In this document: one piece after another, positions 43,623 to 52,675 of the stretch
Layout: the number at the start of each line of letters is the position of its first letter
How positions within the stretch are numbered: position 1 is the stretch's first letter
Source: DATMRF01 sp035566435
Lineage (GTDB): Bacteria; Verrucomicrobiota; Verrucomicrobiia; Limisphaerales; UBA8199
NCBI GenBank assembly: GCA_035566435.1
Contig: DATMRF010000106.1
Coordinates: 74,702 to 138,701, forward strand
DNA: 64,000 nucleotides
Direction of reading: 5' to 3'
Position numbers and translations under genes: made by a program
The notes under the pieces: generated by a model
The model's database searches: none
What the model was told of the DNA's origin: nothing
The model's input: the letters and a program-made list of their open reading frames with translations, nothing else

Positions 43623-44528
43623 TCACGCCGCTTCTGCCAGCGCGCTATTCATTCTCTTAATGGCTTCGTCAATCTCCCCCGTGTTCTTAAAGCCAATGAC
43701 AATCGCGTCCAGTTCGGGGCGCGACATGGCATAACGAATCGATTTTTCCCGGTCTTCCGCCAGGGTGAACTCGCCGTTGCCGATAATCTTCATGCCGATG
43801 ACGCCGCGGCCCTGGGCGCGCATGGCGGCCAACTCGCTAAGCACCGGGGCGATATCGTGACCCGGTTTGTCCCAGGTCTGTTCCATCCCGTCGATATGGT
43901 TGCCCTGTGGATTCACTCGCACGAGATGCACCTCCGTCCAAGGCGAGGACGTCGCCGCGCGAAGCGCGGGCAGGCTGTGGCAGGAAACGCCCTTGGCGCG
44001 AATCCATTTCTTGTGCTTGGCCTCATCGAACGCGTCCATGATCCGCTCGTAGTCCTCCGTCCAGCCCTCTTTGACCATGCAGTGAATGAGCAGGCTATCG
44101 ACGTAATCCGTGTTGAAAACTTTGCGATGATGGTCGATGGCCTCGAGCACTTTCTCCGGCTTGCCGGGGATCTTGGACTGGATGAAAAGCTTCTCTCGAG
44201 GGAGACCTTTAATCGCGCGGCCGATCCACTCGAAGGTCTGGTAGCTCTGGGCGCAATCCAGATAGGTGATGCCCTGGTCGTAGGCATACCGAATCAGCCG
44301 ATTGAACCCGTCTTGCCCGAGATCGTGCTGCACGTGGCCGCTGTTGCTGCCGGTGCCAAAACCGAGACGGCTGAGCTTGAGCCCCGTCTTGCCAAGCGCC
44401 ACCTGGTCCACCGCCGTGCGTTTCGCGGCAGGCTTCGCCAGCGAGGCATAGGAGGTTAATAGCAACGCGCCGGTGGCCGCGGCAGAACGTTCCAGAAACT
44501 GGCGGCGGCTGAGGCAATTCGTCTTCAT
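43623..44528 (-). CDS. Exported aldo/keto reductase
   Basis: 301 aa from the ATG at 44528, which begins a Tat signal (LSRRQFLERSAAATGALLLT). The AKR barrel follows: LGKTGLKLSRLGFGTGSN, GITYLDCAQSYQTFEWIGRA with the catalytic D and Y, KLFIQSKIPG with the K, and the C-terminal IVIGFKNTGEIDEAI for cofactor binding. Tat-exported AKRs of this type are common in Verrucomicrobiota and Planctomycetota and presumably carry NADP out folded. Substrate unknown. Confidence 0.9.
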   Translation of the reverse strand: MKTNCLSRRQFLERSAAATGALLLTSYASLAKPAAKRTAVDQVALGKTGLKLSRLGFGTGSNSGHVQHDLGQDGFNRLIRYAYDQGITYLDCAQSYQTFEWIGRAIKGLPREKLFIQSKIPGKPEKVLEAIDHHRKVFNTDYVDSLLIHCMVKEGWTEDYERIMDAFDEAKHKKWIRAKGVSCHSLPALRAATSSPWTEVHLVRVNPQGNHIDGMEQTWDKPGHDIAPVLSELAAMRAQGRGVIGMKIIGNGEFTLAEDREKSIRYAMSRPELDAIVIGFKNTGEIDEAIKRMNSALAEAA

Positions 44529-44670
44529 GATATGCGCCTTAATTCGAGGTTGGAAAAACGATAGCACTGTTCGGTTGGGTTGTCACAATGAGAGTCTAGC
44601 ACCCTGCGGTGGGAGATCAACCGTACCCTCGTCGACGAGTCCCCGAATCACGAGCCGGACAAATTCTTCT

Positions 44671-44726
44671 CTGCCGCATAAAAGCGGCGTCCCGGCCGCT
44701 TTCGGAACGCCGCATTTATGTGGCAG
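44671..44726. repeat. Palindromic element with 20-bp arms
   Basis: Left arm CTGCCGCATAAAAGCGGCGT (44671-44690) and right arm ACGCCGCATTTATGTGGCAG (44707-44726) are reverse complements with two mismatches; the 16-bp centre is itself CCGGCCG-like. It fills the gap between the divergent AKR and SGNH genes and resembles REP/MITE palindromes of Verrucomicrobiota. Confidence 0.75.
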
Positions 44727-44819
44727 GAGGGAGCACTGGAAGAAATCTGTCGTGCGCCGCCCGAACTCCTCCGTCAAAAACCGCTTGCGATGGCACGATG
44801 TCCGCTCTTAACTCGCCCC

Positions 44820-45740
44820 ATGCGCTCGAGGTCATTCATTTCGTCCTGCGGCCTTTCCATAGGAGTCGGGATGATGGGCGCGTACTGGCTCGCCTTCCTG
44901 GCCACTGCGACGGGTTCGACTTCAACGCCGGACCGGCCAGCCCTCGACTCGAGCTCGCCGCCTCCGAAACCCGCCGCCACCAATTCTGCCTGGCAACGCA
45001 TTTTCCTCATCGGGGCCAGCGTGACCGCCGGGTTCACCGAATCCGAGCCCTTCGGCGGACCTAACACCGCTCGCTATCGCCTCAACCGTTACGTGGACGC
45101 CGCGCTAGCAGTTCCGCACCAGCCGGCGCGAAACCTGGCCAGCGCGTTCGTCTTCCTCCAACCGGAACCCGCCTCGCGCAAGCAAATCGACGAGGCGCTC
45201 AAGGCTCAACCCACCCTCGTTCTCGGCCTCGATTTCCTCTTTTGGTTTTGCTATGGCGACGGGAGCACTGATGACGCGCGGTTGCAGCGCTTCAACGAGG
45301 GTCTCAAGCTCCTTGAATCCTTCAAATGCCCTCTCGTGCTCGGCGACCTCCCCGATGCCTCCGCAGCGGTCAACCGCCAGCTTACCGCGGAGCAAATCCC
45401 CAGCCCCCGAGCGCTGGCCGCCGCCAACCGGCGGTTAAAAGAGTGGGCGGCTACCCGGCGCCAGGTCACGATTCTGCCCCTGTCCGTCATCATGCGCTCG
45501 GTACTGGCCAATCGGGCCGTGCGGGTCCACGGCCATACTTTGCCTGCCGGCACCACAGTCGGTTTGCTGCAGGAGGACCGGCTTCATCCCAGCGCTGCCG
45601 GTGCCGCTTTTCTAGCCGTGTCCCTGCTGGACGCTTTCCAGTCAGCCCGTCGGGGAAGCCCCGACGGCGAGGTCCGCTGGGACCCGGACGAAGTTTTTCG
45701 CCTTGGCTCAGCCGTCGCCGCGCACGCGGCGGGGAAGTGA
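44820..45740 (+). CDS. SGNH/GDSL-type hydrolase
   Basis: 306 aa from the ATG at 44820 (signal peptide or anchor near residues 8-30). Block I is IFLIGASVTAGF (the Ser of the catalytic triad, GASVT in place of GDS), and block V is EDRLHPSAAGAAFLA (Asp and His, D-x-x-H). The oxyanion Gly/Asn blocks are less clear (LVLGLDFLFWFCYGDG). These enzymes remove acyl or acetyl groups from glycans or lipids outside the cytoplasm. The frame is open upstream to 44718 but crosses the palindrome, so I use the internal start. Confidence 0.83.
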   Translation: MRSRSFISSCGLSIGVGMMGAYWLAFLATATGSTSTPDRPALDSSSPPPKPAATNSAWQRIFLIGASVTAGFTESEPFGGPNTARYRLNRYVDAALAVPHQPARNLASAFVFLQPEPASRKQIDEALKAQPTLVLGLDFLFWFCYGDGSTDDARLQRFNEGLKLLESFKCPLVLGDLPDASAAVNRQLTAEQIPSPRALAAANRRLKEWAATRRQVTILPLSVIMRSVLANRAVRVHGHTLPAGTTVGLLQEDRLHPSAAGAAFLAVSLLDAFQSARRGSPDGEVRWDPDEVFRLGSAVAAHAAGK

Positions 45741-45745
45741 GTTAA

Positions 45746-45792
45746 ATACCTCACAGTTTGATGTTGACATGCCTCTCATCGTGAGGTATATC
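45746..45792 (+). promoter_or_regulatory. Promoter and PadR-type operator of the padR-HAAS operon
   Basis: -35 TTGACA (45764-45769), 17-bp spacer, -10 TATATC (45787-45792). Around them sit the exact inverted halves ATACCTCAC (45746-45754) and GTGAGGTAT (45781-45789), the right one overlapping the -10. PadR proteins usually repress their own operons by binding such dyads, so this is most likely autoregulation. Confidence 0.7.
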
Positions 45793-45801
45793 GCTCCCGT
45801 A

Positions 45802-46137
45802 ATGTCAAAAACCAATCCAAGCTTTTTGAACGGCGTACCGGAGTTGCTGGTCTTAAAGTTGCTCTCGCGCCGCGAAATGTACGGCTATGAAATCGTCAAG
45901 GCCATCCAGAGCCAGACCGATGAGATCTTTTCTTTCGGCGAAGGCTGCATCTACCCTTATTTGCATTATCTCGAGAGCGAGAAGCTCGTGGCCAGCCACC
46001 GCAAGGAAGTGGACGGCCGCAGCCGGAACTATTATCAGCTCACCGCGCGCGGCCGGAAGCGGTTGGAAGCGTTGTCCGCTGAGTGGACTCGCGTCGCCTC
46101 CGGTATCGCGCTGGTAATGGGGCCGGAACATGCCTAA
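45802..46137 (+). CDS. PadR-family transcriptional repressor
   Basis: 111 aa from the ATG at 45802, ten bases after the -10 box. The winged-helix of PadR: ELLVLKLLSRREMYGYEIVK, then EIFSFGEGCIYPYLHYLESE and VDGRSRNYYQLTARGRKRLE, all family hallmarks. It has the short C-terminal helix of subgroup 2. Overlaps the HAAS-domain gene by eight bases. A dyad of matching half-sites lies over its promoter. Confidence 0.92.
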   Translation: MSKTNPSFLNGVPELLVLKLLSRREMYGYEIVKAIQSQTDEIFSFGEGCIYPYLHYLESEKLVASHRKEVDGRSRNYYQLTARGRKRLEALSAEWTRVASGIALVMGPEHA

Positions 46138-46858
46138 CGCACCGGCCATCCGGGTTTTCGAGCGGCGGTTGCAGGAGCTGGGGTGTCCCGCCGGACAATT
46201 GCAGCGCCGGGTTCGCGAGCTGGCGGACCATCACGAGGATCTCAAACAGGCTGCCCTCCAGGAGGGATTGTCCGAAGCCGAAGCCGAAGCCCGCGCAGAC
46301 CAGCGCCTGGGGGAACCCGCTGTTCTCGCGGACCGGGTAGCGCGCATGCTGCGGCAATCCTCCTGGTTGGGCCGTCATCGCGTCCTCGGCTTTTGCCTTT
46401 TGCCGATACCAGCAACCTTTGCAGGATCCCTGCTCGGCGTGGCTGTAGCGTTCGGCTTGGTCAGGGTCTGGGTGTCGGCGGACGAATGGGCTGTTTTGGC
46501 GGACGGAGGACCGGGGTTTGGGGTTCTCGTCGGCGCCAGCCGGGCGGCGTGCTGCCTGGCCATCGCGCTGATTACGGCCCTGTTCTGCTGGCTGGCACAC
46601 CGGTCCGCGGCCGGCCGGAAATGGGCGCTGCTGGCCTGCGCCTGTTGCTCACTGCAAAGCTTCTTCGGCTATTGCCGGATCCTCCCTCACTCCGCCAACG
46701 TCGGCTACAGCTCTACCCCGAACTGGTCCTGCGCTCTGATTCCTTTGTGGGTCGCCGCGGTTGTATGGATATGGCATCTGCTCGAGCAGCGGAGGCAGCA
46801 AGATGCGGTGCTTGATATGCCTACTCACACTGACGACCAGGGTTCCGGCGCTCGATAA
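46130..46858 (+). CDS. HAAS-domain membrane protein, partner of PadR
   Basis: 242 aa. Residues 1-75 are a helical HAAS-type domain (FERRLQELGCPAGQLQRRVR, QEGLSEAEAEARADQRLGEP), which is found with PadR regulators and is thought to sense or transmit signals. The rest holds about four membrane helices (90-115, 130-155, 163-180 and 195-220). Overlap with padR implies translational coupling. Typical role: membrane sensor in PadR-controlled stress or antibiotic response; the controlled genes are not obvious here. Confidence 0.8.
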   Translation: MPNAPAIRVFERRLQELGCPAGQLQRRVRELADHHEDLKQAALQEGLSEAEAEARADQRLGEPAVLADRVARMLRQSSWLGRHRVLGFCLLPIPATFAGSLLGVAVAFGLVRVWVSADEWAVLADGGPGFGVLVGASRAACCLAIALITALFCWLAHRSAAGRKWALLACACCSLQSFFGYCRILPHSANVGYSSTPNWSCALIPLWVAAVVWIWHLLEQRRQQDAVLDMPTHTDDQGSGAR

Positions 46859-46893
46859 TCGGTTTCAAGAGAGGAAAGTGTTCATGTTACGTT

Positions 46894-47643
46894 ATGCATA
46901 CAATAAAGGAAGGAACCGAAAAGGGACGTTTCTCGCAAAGAGGTAGTCCGGTAGCAGCGACAGTGTTCTTAGGCGCATTGGCGGTGTTGTTAGCCGGTTG
47001 CGCTGGGAACAAGGAAAAGCCGCGCGCGCTTGCACGCGGTTGGGTCGGCGGCGAATACAAGCAGGCCCACGTGCCCAGGCTATTTAGTCCCAGCGATACC
47101 GTTAACGCGTTCCCCGAGCCGCTCCGGCACACTCAGAAAGCAGGCCTGCTCGTTCTCGCCCTCAGCACGAACACGCCTGCCCGGCTGGCAGGACTGCGTG
47201 AAGGCGACCTGGTCGTCGCACTCGATCATAAACCCGTGACGCGCCTTCGGGAGTTTCGACGTGTCATCGATCGGACTGAGCCAGGCATGTATCTGCCCGT
47301 CACAGTTTACAGGAATGGCGAATACGTAGTGCATAACCTTAGGGTTGGGCGGGAGACCTTTCGCAGGCAAGGTTCCCTTGGCCTGGGGCTTATCACTTAC
47401 AATTTGAATTTCGGCATCAACCCAGGCTTCTCCCTGTTCGTCCTGGGTTACAAGCCGAATCCTGGACACCGGACCGAGCTTGGCTCGGTGGAGCAAACGT
47501 TTGAGCGCTCGTGCAATCCAAGGCCTCAGCAGGTGAGTGAACGCGATTGGACTGCCTGGGTGCTCGTAATCGAAGTCTCGAAACGAAAGTCGATTCTTTC
47601 CCAGGAAGCCGTCCCGTCTTCACCCGCTCCACACGTTCTATGA
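46894..47643 (+). CDS. PDZ-domain lipoprotein
   Basis: 249 aa. Lipobox LLAGC near residue 35 marks it as a lipoprotein; the 20-residue stretch before it is longer than usual, so the true start may be slightly later. PDZ core near 85-155: GLLVLALSTNTPARLAGLRE, GDLVVALDHKPVTRLREFRR and VDRTEPGMYLPVTVYRNGEY-like strands, the layout of HtrA/site-2 protease PDZ domains but with no protease. Its stop overlaps the next lipoprotein's ATG by four bases. Likely binds peptides or the partner lipoprotein. Confidence 0.8.
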   Translation: MHTIKEGTEKGRFSQRGSPVAATVFLGALAVLLAGCAGNKEKPRALARGWVGGEYKQAHVPRLFSPSDTVNAFPEPLRHTQKAGLLVLALSTNTPARLAGLREGDLVVALDHKPVTRLREFRRVIDRTEPGMYLPVTVYRNGEYVVHNLRVGRETFRRQGSLGLGLITYNLNFGINPGFSLFVLGYKPNPGHRTELGSVEQTFERSCNPRPQQVSERDWTAWVLVIEVSKRKSILSQEAVPSSPAPHVL

Positions 47644-49451
47644 AAACGAATGGTTTTCGTCGCCGCAGTCGGACTCCATTCCGGGTTCGATATAGCTTAA
47701 TGGGGTTATCGGCAATCGTCGTTGTTGCCGCGGGATGCGCCACAAGCAAGTCGCCACTCAACGATCGTGGCCCTGAGCATTGGTTCGTCTTGCTCCGGCT
47801 CGAGCCCGGCTCGCTTGCGTTCACCTCGTCGCTCGAGCCTGCGAGTTTCAGCTTCAAGCCTGGCCAGGGCCGGCTCGAATCAGCCGGCGAAGGGGCTGCC
47901 CGCGCGGCTCGGGCAATTCTCACGACTCCGAACCTTATCCATCCCCAATTGGAGGCGGCCGCTGGTGCCGTTGAGTTTGTGCTCGCGCCGTTTGCCGCCG
48001 GCTATGGCGCGCTGAGCGCGGGACACCGCCGGCTACCGGCGGAGAAACTCGCCGAAGCAGATGAGGAGCTGACGCAGGCGATGCGCTCAATGGCCGGCCA
48101 GGAGCGCCTCCGGGAGTTGTTGCTCCAGTGCGCCGGCGAGAAGACCCGACGTCGTTTGCTGCCGCTGGCGCCCGCAGCGGCGCCCGGTGAAAGTTCTGAA
48201 CTGGTTAGTGCGGTGGTACAAACCACTGTCGAGTCCCTCCGGTTAGAGCGAGCTGGCACCGGCGATAACACATACGCCCTGTGCATGAAAGCGCGGGCGA
48301 GTGTGGTGCGCGCCGCTGACCGCGCAGTCGTCTTCGACCGGCATTACGAATTCCACAGCGACGAGGCGATGTTCATCGATTGGGCGCGGGCCGGCGGGTT
48401 CGAATCGGTTGCGCAAACCGGCTACCGGGCCCTGGCCGAACAAATGGCACAAGATCTTTTCGTCGCGCCCGCCGGGAGGCCTGTCCGGGTCGGACCCTCG
48501 CCTGCCGTGTTCACGTCTTCAAACCTGAGCGCCAATTCAAGTCGGTCTATCCACACAAGACTGGCCCAAGCAAGCTTTAGAACCAGCCGCCCTGATCGCG
48601 AACTCGCCAACGAAGATAGGGTGCCAGGCATCGAGTTTACCGTTCTCCGCGCCGCTGATAACGGCTCCTTGGAAATCTATTCCGGACGGGCAATGTCCGA
48701 TTTGCTGATTCAGCGGCCGCCGGCCAAAGAAGAAGCAATCGCCGAAGCTAGCACCGAAACCGAGTGGCTCCTCGGCGGCTTGGAGAACGACCGGAACGCC
48801 GTCGTTCAGGCCGTGGCGTGCTTGGCGGCTGTCCCGTTCGGCTTGTGGGAACAGACCGTTGGCTTGTTGCGCCCTCATGATTCAGAAGAACTGGAATTGG
48901 CCGAGCGGAACTTGAAGACGGTCGCTCGTCGCATGCAGCCGCACCAGATCCTCGCTGACGCTGTCGCGCGCGCGCTGGCGCCGCGGACCTCGCAGTCAAT
49001 CGCGCTCGTCAAAGACCCGCTCCTTATGCCGGGAGCCAATGAGTCGCTCCTCATCCAGTGCTCGTATCACTTGACACCGTCCGGGTTCGCCAACTCCGAG
49101 CCGGGGACGGGTCCTTTGACAGCCCGCGGGGCCGGGACCGCCCTGGAGATTCATCTCGTCCAAGCCAGGCTTGCGCGGATGCCGGGCCTCCGTTCGCGCC
49201 TGGCATTATCCTTCGAGGCGCAGGTCGAGCTCATCCGGAAAAGCGACGGCCAGGAGCTTTACTCCTTTCCAGTTGCCTACCGCAGCGCCGGAAAGCCCCT
49301 CAAGGCCTGGGTCGGGGGTGACGCCGAAATGTTTCGCAGGGAGTTGAGGGATTGCTGCCGCGAGATGGGCAAGGCCACCGCGGAGGTGTTGGTCTCGTCG
49401 GGGTTGGTCCCTCCCCCATCTGGCACCGCCCCAGTGCTCGCACAGAGATAA
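47640..49451 (+). CDS. Large lipoprotein, unknown function
   Basis: 603 aa from the ATG at 47640 (overlap ATGA with the previous stop). Lipobox VVAAGC near residue 30. The body has two loosely similar halves: each holds strands, a basic helix pair, and an ending like QSALVQTTVESLRLERAG or KSLVLVKDPLLMPGANES-type segments (VVQTTVESLRL near 230, QCSYHLTPSGFANSE near 500). This may mean an internal duplication. I know no family. The coupling to the PDZ lipoprotein argues for a shared envelope complex. Confidence 0.7.
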   Translation: MKTNGFRRRSRTPFRVRYSLMGLSAIVVVAAGCATSKSPLNDRGPEHWFVLLRLEPGSLAFTSSLEPASFSFKPGQGRLESAGEGAARAARAILTTPNLIHPQLEAAAGAVEFVLAPFAAGYGALSAGHRRLPAEKLAEADEELTQAMRSMAGQERLRELLLQCAGEKTRRRLLPLAPAAAPGESSELVSAVVQTTVESLRLERAGTGDNTYALCMKARASVVRAADRAVVFDRHYEFHSDEAMFIDWARAGGFESVAQTGYRALAEQMAQDLFVAPAGRPVRVGPSPAVFTSSNLSANSSRSIHTRLAQASFRTSRPDRELANEDRVPGIEFTVLRAADNGSLEIYSGRAMSDLLIQRPPAKEEAIAEASTETEWLLGGLENDRNAVVQAVACLAAVPFGLWEQTVGLLRPHDSEELELAERNLKTVARRMQPHQILADAVARALAPRTSQSIALVKDPLLMPGANESLLIQCSYHLTPSGFANSEPGTGPLTARGAGTALEIHLVQARLARMPGLRSRLALSFEAQVELIRKSDGQELYSFPVAYRSAGKPLKAWVGGDAEMFRRELRDCCREMGKATAEVLVSSGLVPPPSGTAPVLAQR

Positions 49452-49511
49452 GAACGGGCGCGGCTGCGGGACGGATGTCGGCGCTTGCTCCTGCCGGCGG
49501 GTGCGGTCAGG

Positions 49512-50612
49512 TTACGGCAGTGTAATCCGTTTTCCCGTGCGCGCCGACTCCCGCGCGGCGTCCAGGATCTCGGTCACGACCATATTGACCGCGAGCGAGG
49601 ACAGGCCCGCGGGCTGAAGGTCGCCGCGCACCACCGCTGCTAAATAAGACAGCGGGTCGGACTGTGGGCCGGTCAGCGGCGGGGGAGTCACTTCCGTTTC
49701 GCTCGCTCCGGCCTTGCGAACCTTCATCAGGTCCGGCCGCGGCACCAGCACGTAGCCGGTCCGCCCATAGAGCTCCATGTCTTTCCGGTCGAACGGCCAG
49801 TTCCAGGAAGCCTGGATGATTCCTTGCGCTTTCGGGTAGGTTAGTACGATGGTCGCTTCGTCCTCCACCTTTGGATAGACCTCGGGCTTGATTTTCTGCG
49901 TGACTGCAAAAACTGAAGTCGGCGTTTTTCCGTCCATCAACCACGTCATCAGGTCGGCGCCGTAGCATCCGAAATCCGTCAGCGCGCCTCCACCGTTGAG
50001 CATCGGGTCGGTCAGCCACGCCAGGAAATCCGCGGAACACCCGATTTCCTTAGGCCCGCGGTGGCCGTCATGAATCACCAGCTTGCGCAGGTCGCCGACC
50101 GCGTGCTCTTCGTGCACCAGTGCATAAGCGGCCTGGTTCCCGGGATACCACGTCGTCTCATAATTCACCACGATCTGAACCTTGCCCTTCTTCGCCGCCG
50201 CCTCGATCGCCCGGGCATGCTTCATATTCACGGCCAGCGGCTTTTCCATCATGACATGGATGCCCTTTGAGGCGCACAATTCCACGACATGCCGGTGCTC
50301 GAAGGTGCTTGTGAAAGTCGCCACTGCTTGCACATTCGTCCGCGCCACAAGTTCCTCGAGGCTCGCGCAAAAAAGGTTTGTATCGAGATGAAAGCGCTGC
50401 GCGTAGCGCGCAACCAGGTCTTGCCTCGGCTCGATAATCCCGACCAACTCAAAGTCCTCTCGACCGCGCGTGCGCGGGATGAACCCGCTTGCGTGATCAT
50501 GGCTTAATCCATAAATGGCGAAATGAACCGGCTCCTTTTCCTGCGCGGCGGAACACAGTATCTGGAGGGTTGCCCACAAAAACACCGTCAGCAAGAAGGT
50601 GACTTTCATCAT
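49512..50612 (-). CDS. Exported Gfo/Idh/MocA-family oxidoreductase
   Basis: 366 aa with a signal peptide (MKVTFLLTVFLWATLQILCS, after a doubled Met). Although Rossmann glycine pattern is G-L-S-H-D-H-A (FAIYGLSHDHASGF), a common variant in exported members, the EKPLAVN catalytic Lys motif (MMEKPLAVNMKHARAIE) and the C-terminal GFO_IDH_MocA_C region (DFGCYGADLMTWLMDGK) are present. Usual role: NAD(P)-dependent dehydrogenation of sugars or inositols. Export is characteristic for PVC relatives. Confidence 0.9.
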   Translation of the reverse strand: MMKVTFLLTVFLWATLQILCSAAQEKEPVHFAIYGLSHDHASGFIPRTRGREDFELVGIIEPRQDLVARYAQRFHLDTNLFCASLEELVARTNVQAVATFTSTFEHRHVVELCASKGIHVMMEKPLAVNMKHARAIEAAAKKGKVQIVVNYETTWYPGNQAAYALVHEEHAVGDLRKLVIHDGHRGPKEIGCSADFLAWLTDPMLNGGGALTDFGCYGADLMTWLMDGKTPTSVFAVTQKIKPEVYPKVEDEATIVLTYPKAQGIIQASWNWPFDRKDMELYGRTGYVLVPRPDLMKVRKAGASETEVTPPPLTGPQSDPLSYLAAVVRGDLQPAGLSSLAVNMVVTEILDAARESARTGKRITLP

Positions 50613-50710
50613 CCGCTACAAATAGCGGGTCCGGCTCTTAAAACCAGTCCGATTTGCGCCACTCCCATTTTGTGTCCTTTGTGCGCTTTTGAGGCGAAAC
50701 CCCTCTTGGT

Positions 50711-51925
50711 TCACTGCTTTGTGGCGGGGCGCTGCAGCCACACGTCGATCCGCGGCGCCTCCCAGTTGTATGGCTTGTCCAGAATGTCCATCTTCCCGTC
50801 CCCATTCAAATCCGCGACGCGGGCTTCATGGAACCCGATGCCGGTGGCGAAAACACTCGTGCGAAAATGTCCCTGGCCATCCCCGTAAAAAATCCACGCC
50901 GTCGCTTGTGGGTTATCAGGGTCCGGACGTTCCTCGGTCCACTTGGCCATTTCCGCCGCAAAGATGTCGAGATGGCCGTCCCCGTCGATGTCCGCCACCT
51001 GGAGGCTGTGGCCGTGCACAACGGCGCGTTCCACGAGGTTGTGGCCGACCCAATCCTCCGTCCGCTCCGGGTTGCCGACGCATTCATACCAGCGCAGCGG
51101 CCCCACTCCATCTCCCGGCGCGATGACCACCTGCGGATACTTCCCCGGCTTAAATCGGCCGGCCGCAATCCGGCCGCCCACGTTGCCGATTTGGATCGGG
51201 TCAAAGTTTGTGCCGCCCCGATGCTTGAACCATAGGTTGCCCGCCAGCAGGTCCATTTTCCCGTCACCATCGATATCGCAGGCGGCCATGCCTTCCGGGT
51301 ACTTGAACTCGGTGTTGCGCGCGGAGCCGGCCGAGCCGGAGAAAATCTCTGTCAGTGGCCAGGACGCCGCGTTCAATGGGTCGGCTGGAATTTCTGCCAG
51401 AAAAATCTTTTTTGCCCCCTGGTTCCAGAATGCCAGCTGGGGCTTGCCAGTCCCCAGGAAATCCCCAAACACCTGGTCGTGGTGCTGCGTCGCGCCGCCT
51501 TTCTTAATGGTGCGCCGCGTCCACGGAACCTTTGGGTCAAACTTCGGACACGGGTTGTGCCACCACCATAGCTCGCTGCTCTGATAATCGCCGCCAAAGA
51601 CAATGTCCGGGTTGCCGTCGCCGTCGATGTCATAAACGGCCCCCCCCGCCTCAATCGTCAGAAAGTTGGTCTCCATCAGGTAACGGTCCCAACCTGCCGC
51701 CGTTCGCCGGTACCATACCAGCGCTGGCGCGACTTTGCGGAAGCTGATGACAAAATCATTGGTTCCGTCTTTATCCAGGTCCGCCACCAGGGCGCCGGTC
51801 TGTTCGGTCGAGGGTCCCGGCAGAGGTAGGTCGCCGGTCGAGGTGGACAAGTGTTTCCACTGAGGCTCGGCGCCGCCGCAAATGAGACCCCTCAGAATTA
51901 GAGTGGTCAACAGCGCGACTCGCAT
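50711..51925 (-). CDS. Secreted VCBS/FG-GAP repeat protein
   Basis: 404 aa from the ATG at 51925, which starts a signal peptide (MRVALLTTLILRGLICGG); the upstream in-frame part to 52030 is non-conserved and overlaps the DUF192 gene. FG-GAP/VCBS repeats recur as D-x-D-x-D-G-x-x-D-I/L: VADLDKDGTNDFVISF, YDIDGDGNPDIVFGGD, CDIDGDGKMDLLAGNL, VADIDGDGHLDIFAAEM, VADLNGDGKMDILDKPY. These form a Ca-binding beta-propeller. Probably a surface or matrix glycan-binding protein. Follows the DUF192 gene in the same direction after five bp. Confidence 0.9.
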   Translation of the reverse strand: MRVALLTTLILRGLICGGAEPQWKHLSTSTGDLPLPGPSTEQTGALVADLDKDGTNDFVISFRKVAPALVWYRRTAAGWDRYLMETNFLTIEAGGAVYDIDGDGNPDIVFGGDYQSSELWWWHNPCPKFDPKVPWTRRTIKKGGATQHHDQVFGDFLGTGKPQLAFWNQGAKKIFLAEIPADPLNAASWPLTEIFSGSAGSARNTEFKYPEGMAACDIDGDGKMDLLAGNLWFKHRGGTNFDPIQIGNVGGRIAAGRFKPGKYPQVVIAPGDGVGPLRWYECVGNPERTEDWVGHNLVERAVVHGHSLQVADIDGDGHLDIFAAEMAKWTEERPDPDNPQATAWIFYGDGQGHFRTSVFATGIGFHEARVADLNGDGKMDILDKPYNWEAPRIDVWLQRPATKQ

Positions 51926-51930
51926 AGGCG

Positions 51931-52452
51931 CTACCGTTTCGGGAAGAACGTCTGCATCAGCGGGCCGCGTTCGGTGGCCACGGCGACTCCCGGCTTGATG
52001 TGATGCCGGTCGAACCAGCCTTCGGAGCACTCCAGTACAAACCGAATGTTTTCCGAGGCCGCCACCACTGAATTCGTGTCGTTGGCCTTGAGAACATGAA
52101 TCTCCTGGATAATTCCCTCGGGATCAATGTAGGCGGCCGAGAGCGGCACCGGGCAGTGCTTCATCCAGAAGGAGGCCTGTTGTGTGTATGGCAGAGGAAA
52201 GAGCATGCCGGCGTCCTCATCCAGCCGGTTGGTGCGATACATCATTCCAGTGTGTAGCTGCTCAGGTGTCAGCGCCACTTCAGCCACTAACGGTTCCGTG
52301 CCGACGTAGATTCTCAGTGTTGCCAGCTTCGGTTGTGCGTGGGTGGGTTCCGTGGGATCGACCGCCGCGGTGTTGACGGCGCCGCCGGATCGGCTGCAAC
52401 CGCAGTACACGGCTGCCACCGTCATCAACGCCAAAACGCGCAATCCGTTCAT
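51931..52452 (-). CDS. DUF192 lipoprotein
   Basis: 173 aa from the ATG at 52452, which gives a lipoprotein signal (ALMTVAAVYCGCSRS). The DUF192 domain (about 55-170) has VALTPEQLHTGMMYRTNRL, MLFPLPYTQQASFWMKHCPV, PLSAAYIDPEGIIQEIHVLK and VLECSEGWFDRHHIKPG; the M-x-R/Y-x-L and F-W-M-K stretches are its signature. Function unknown; often exported or lipid-anchored. The frame is open 13 codons further upstream but without a signal. Confidence 0.87.
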   Translation of the reverse strand: MNGLRVLALMTVAAVYCGCSRSGGAVNTAAVDPTEPTHAQPKLATLRIYVGTEPLVAEVALTPEQLHTGMMYRTNRLDEDAGMLFPLPYTQQASFWMKHCPVPLSAAYIDPEGIIQEIHVLKANDTNSVVAASENIRFVLECSEGWFDRHHIKPGVAVATERGPLMQTFFPKR

Positions 52453-52675
52453 CACTGCGCGCAGTGTGCAGCGAAACCCAGCCCTTTTCAACTTGCGTTT
52501 CAGCCGTGCGTTTCAGCCGTAGGCATGTGCGAATATACCTCAATTCCTCCGCGCGGAGGATAGACCTGAACCAGCAACTCAATTGAGCGGTGGGTTTGGC
52601 CAATTGTTGCGGGGCAGGCGAATGGTCTTCCGGTTTGCGCTTGAATGCGGACGCGCTTTCATACATCCAACCCTG

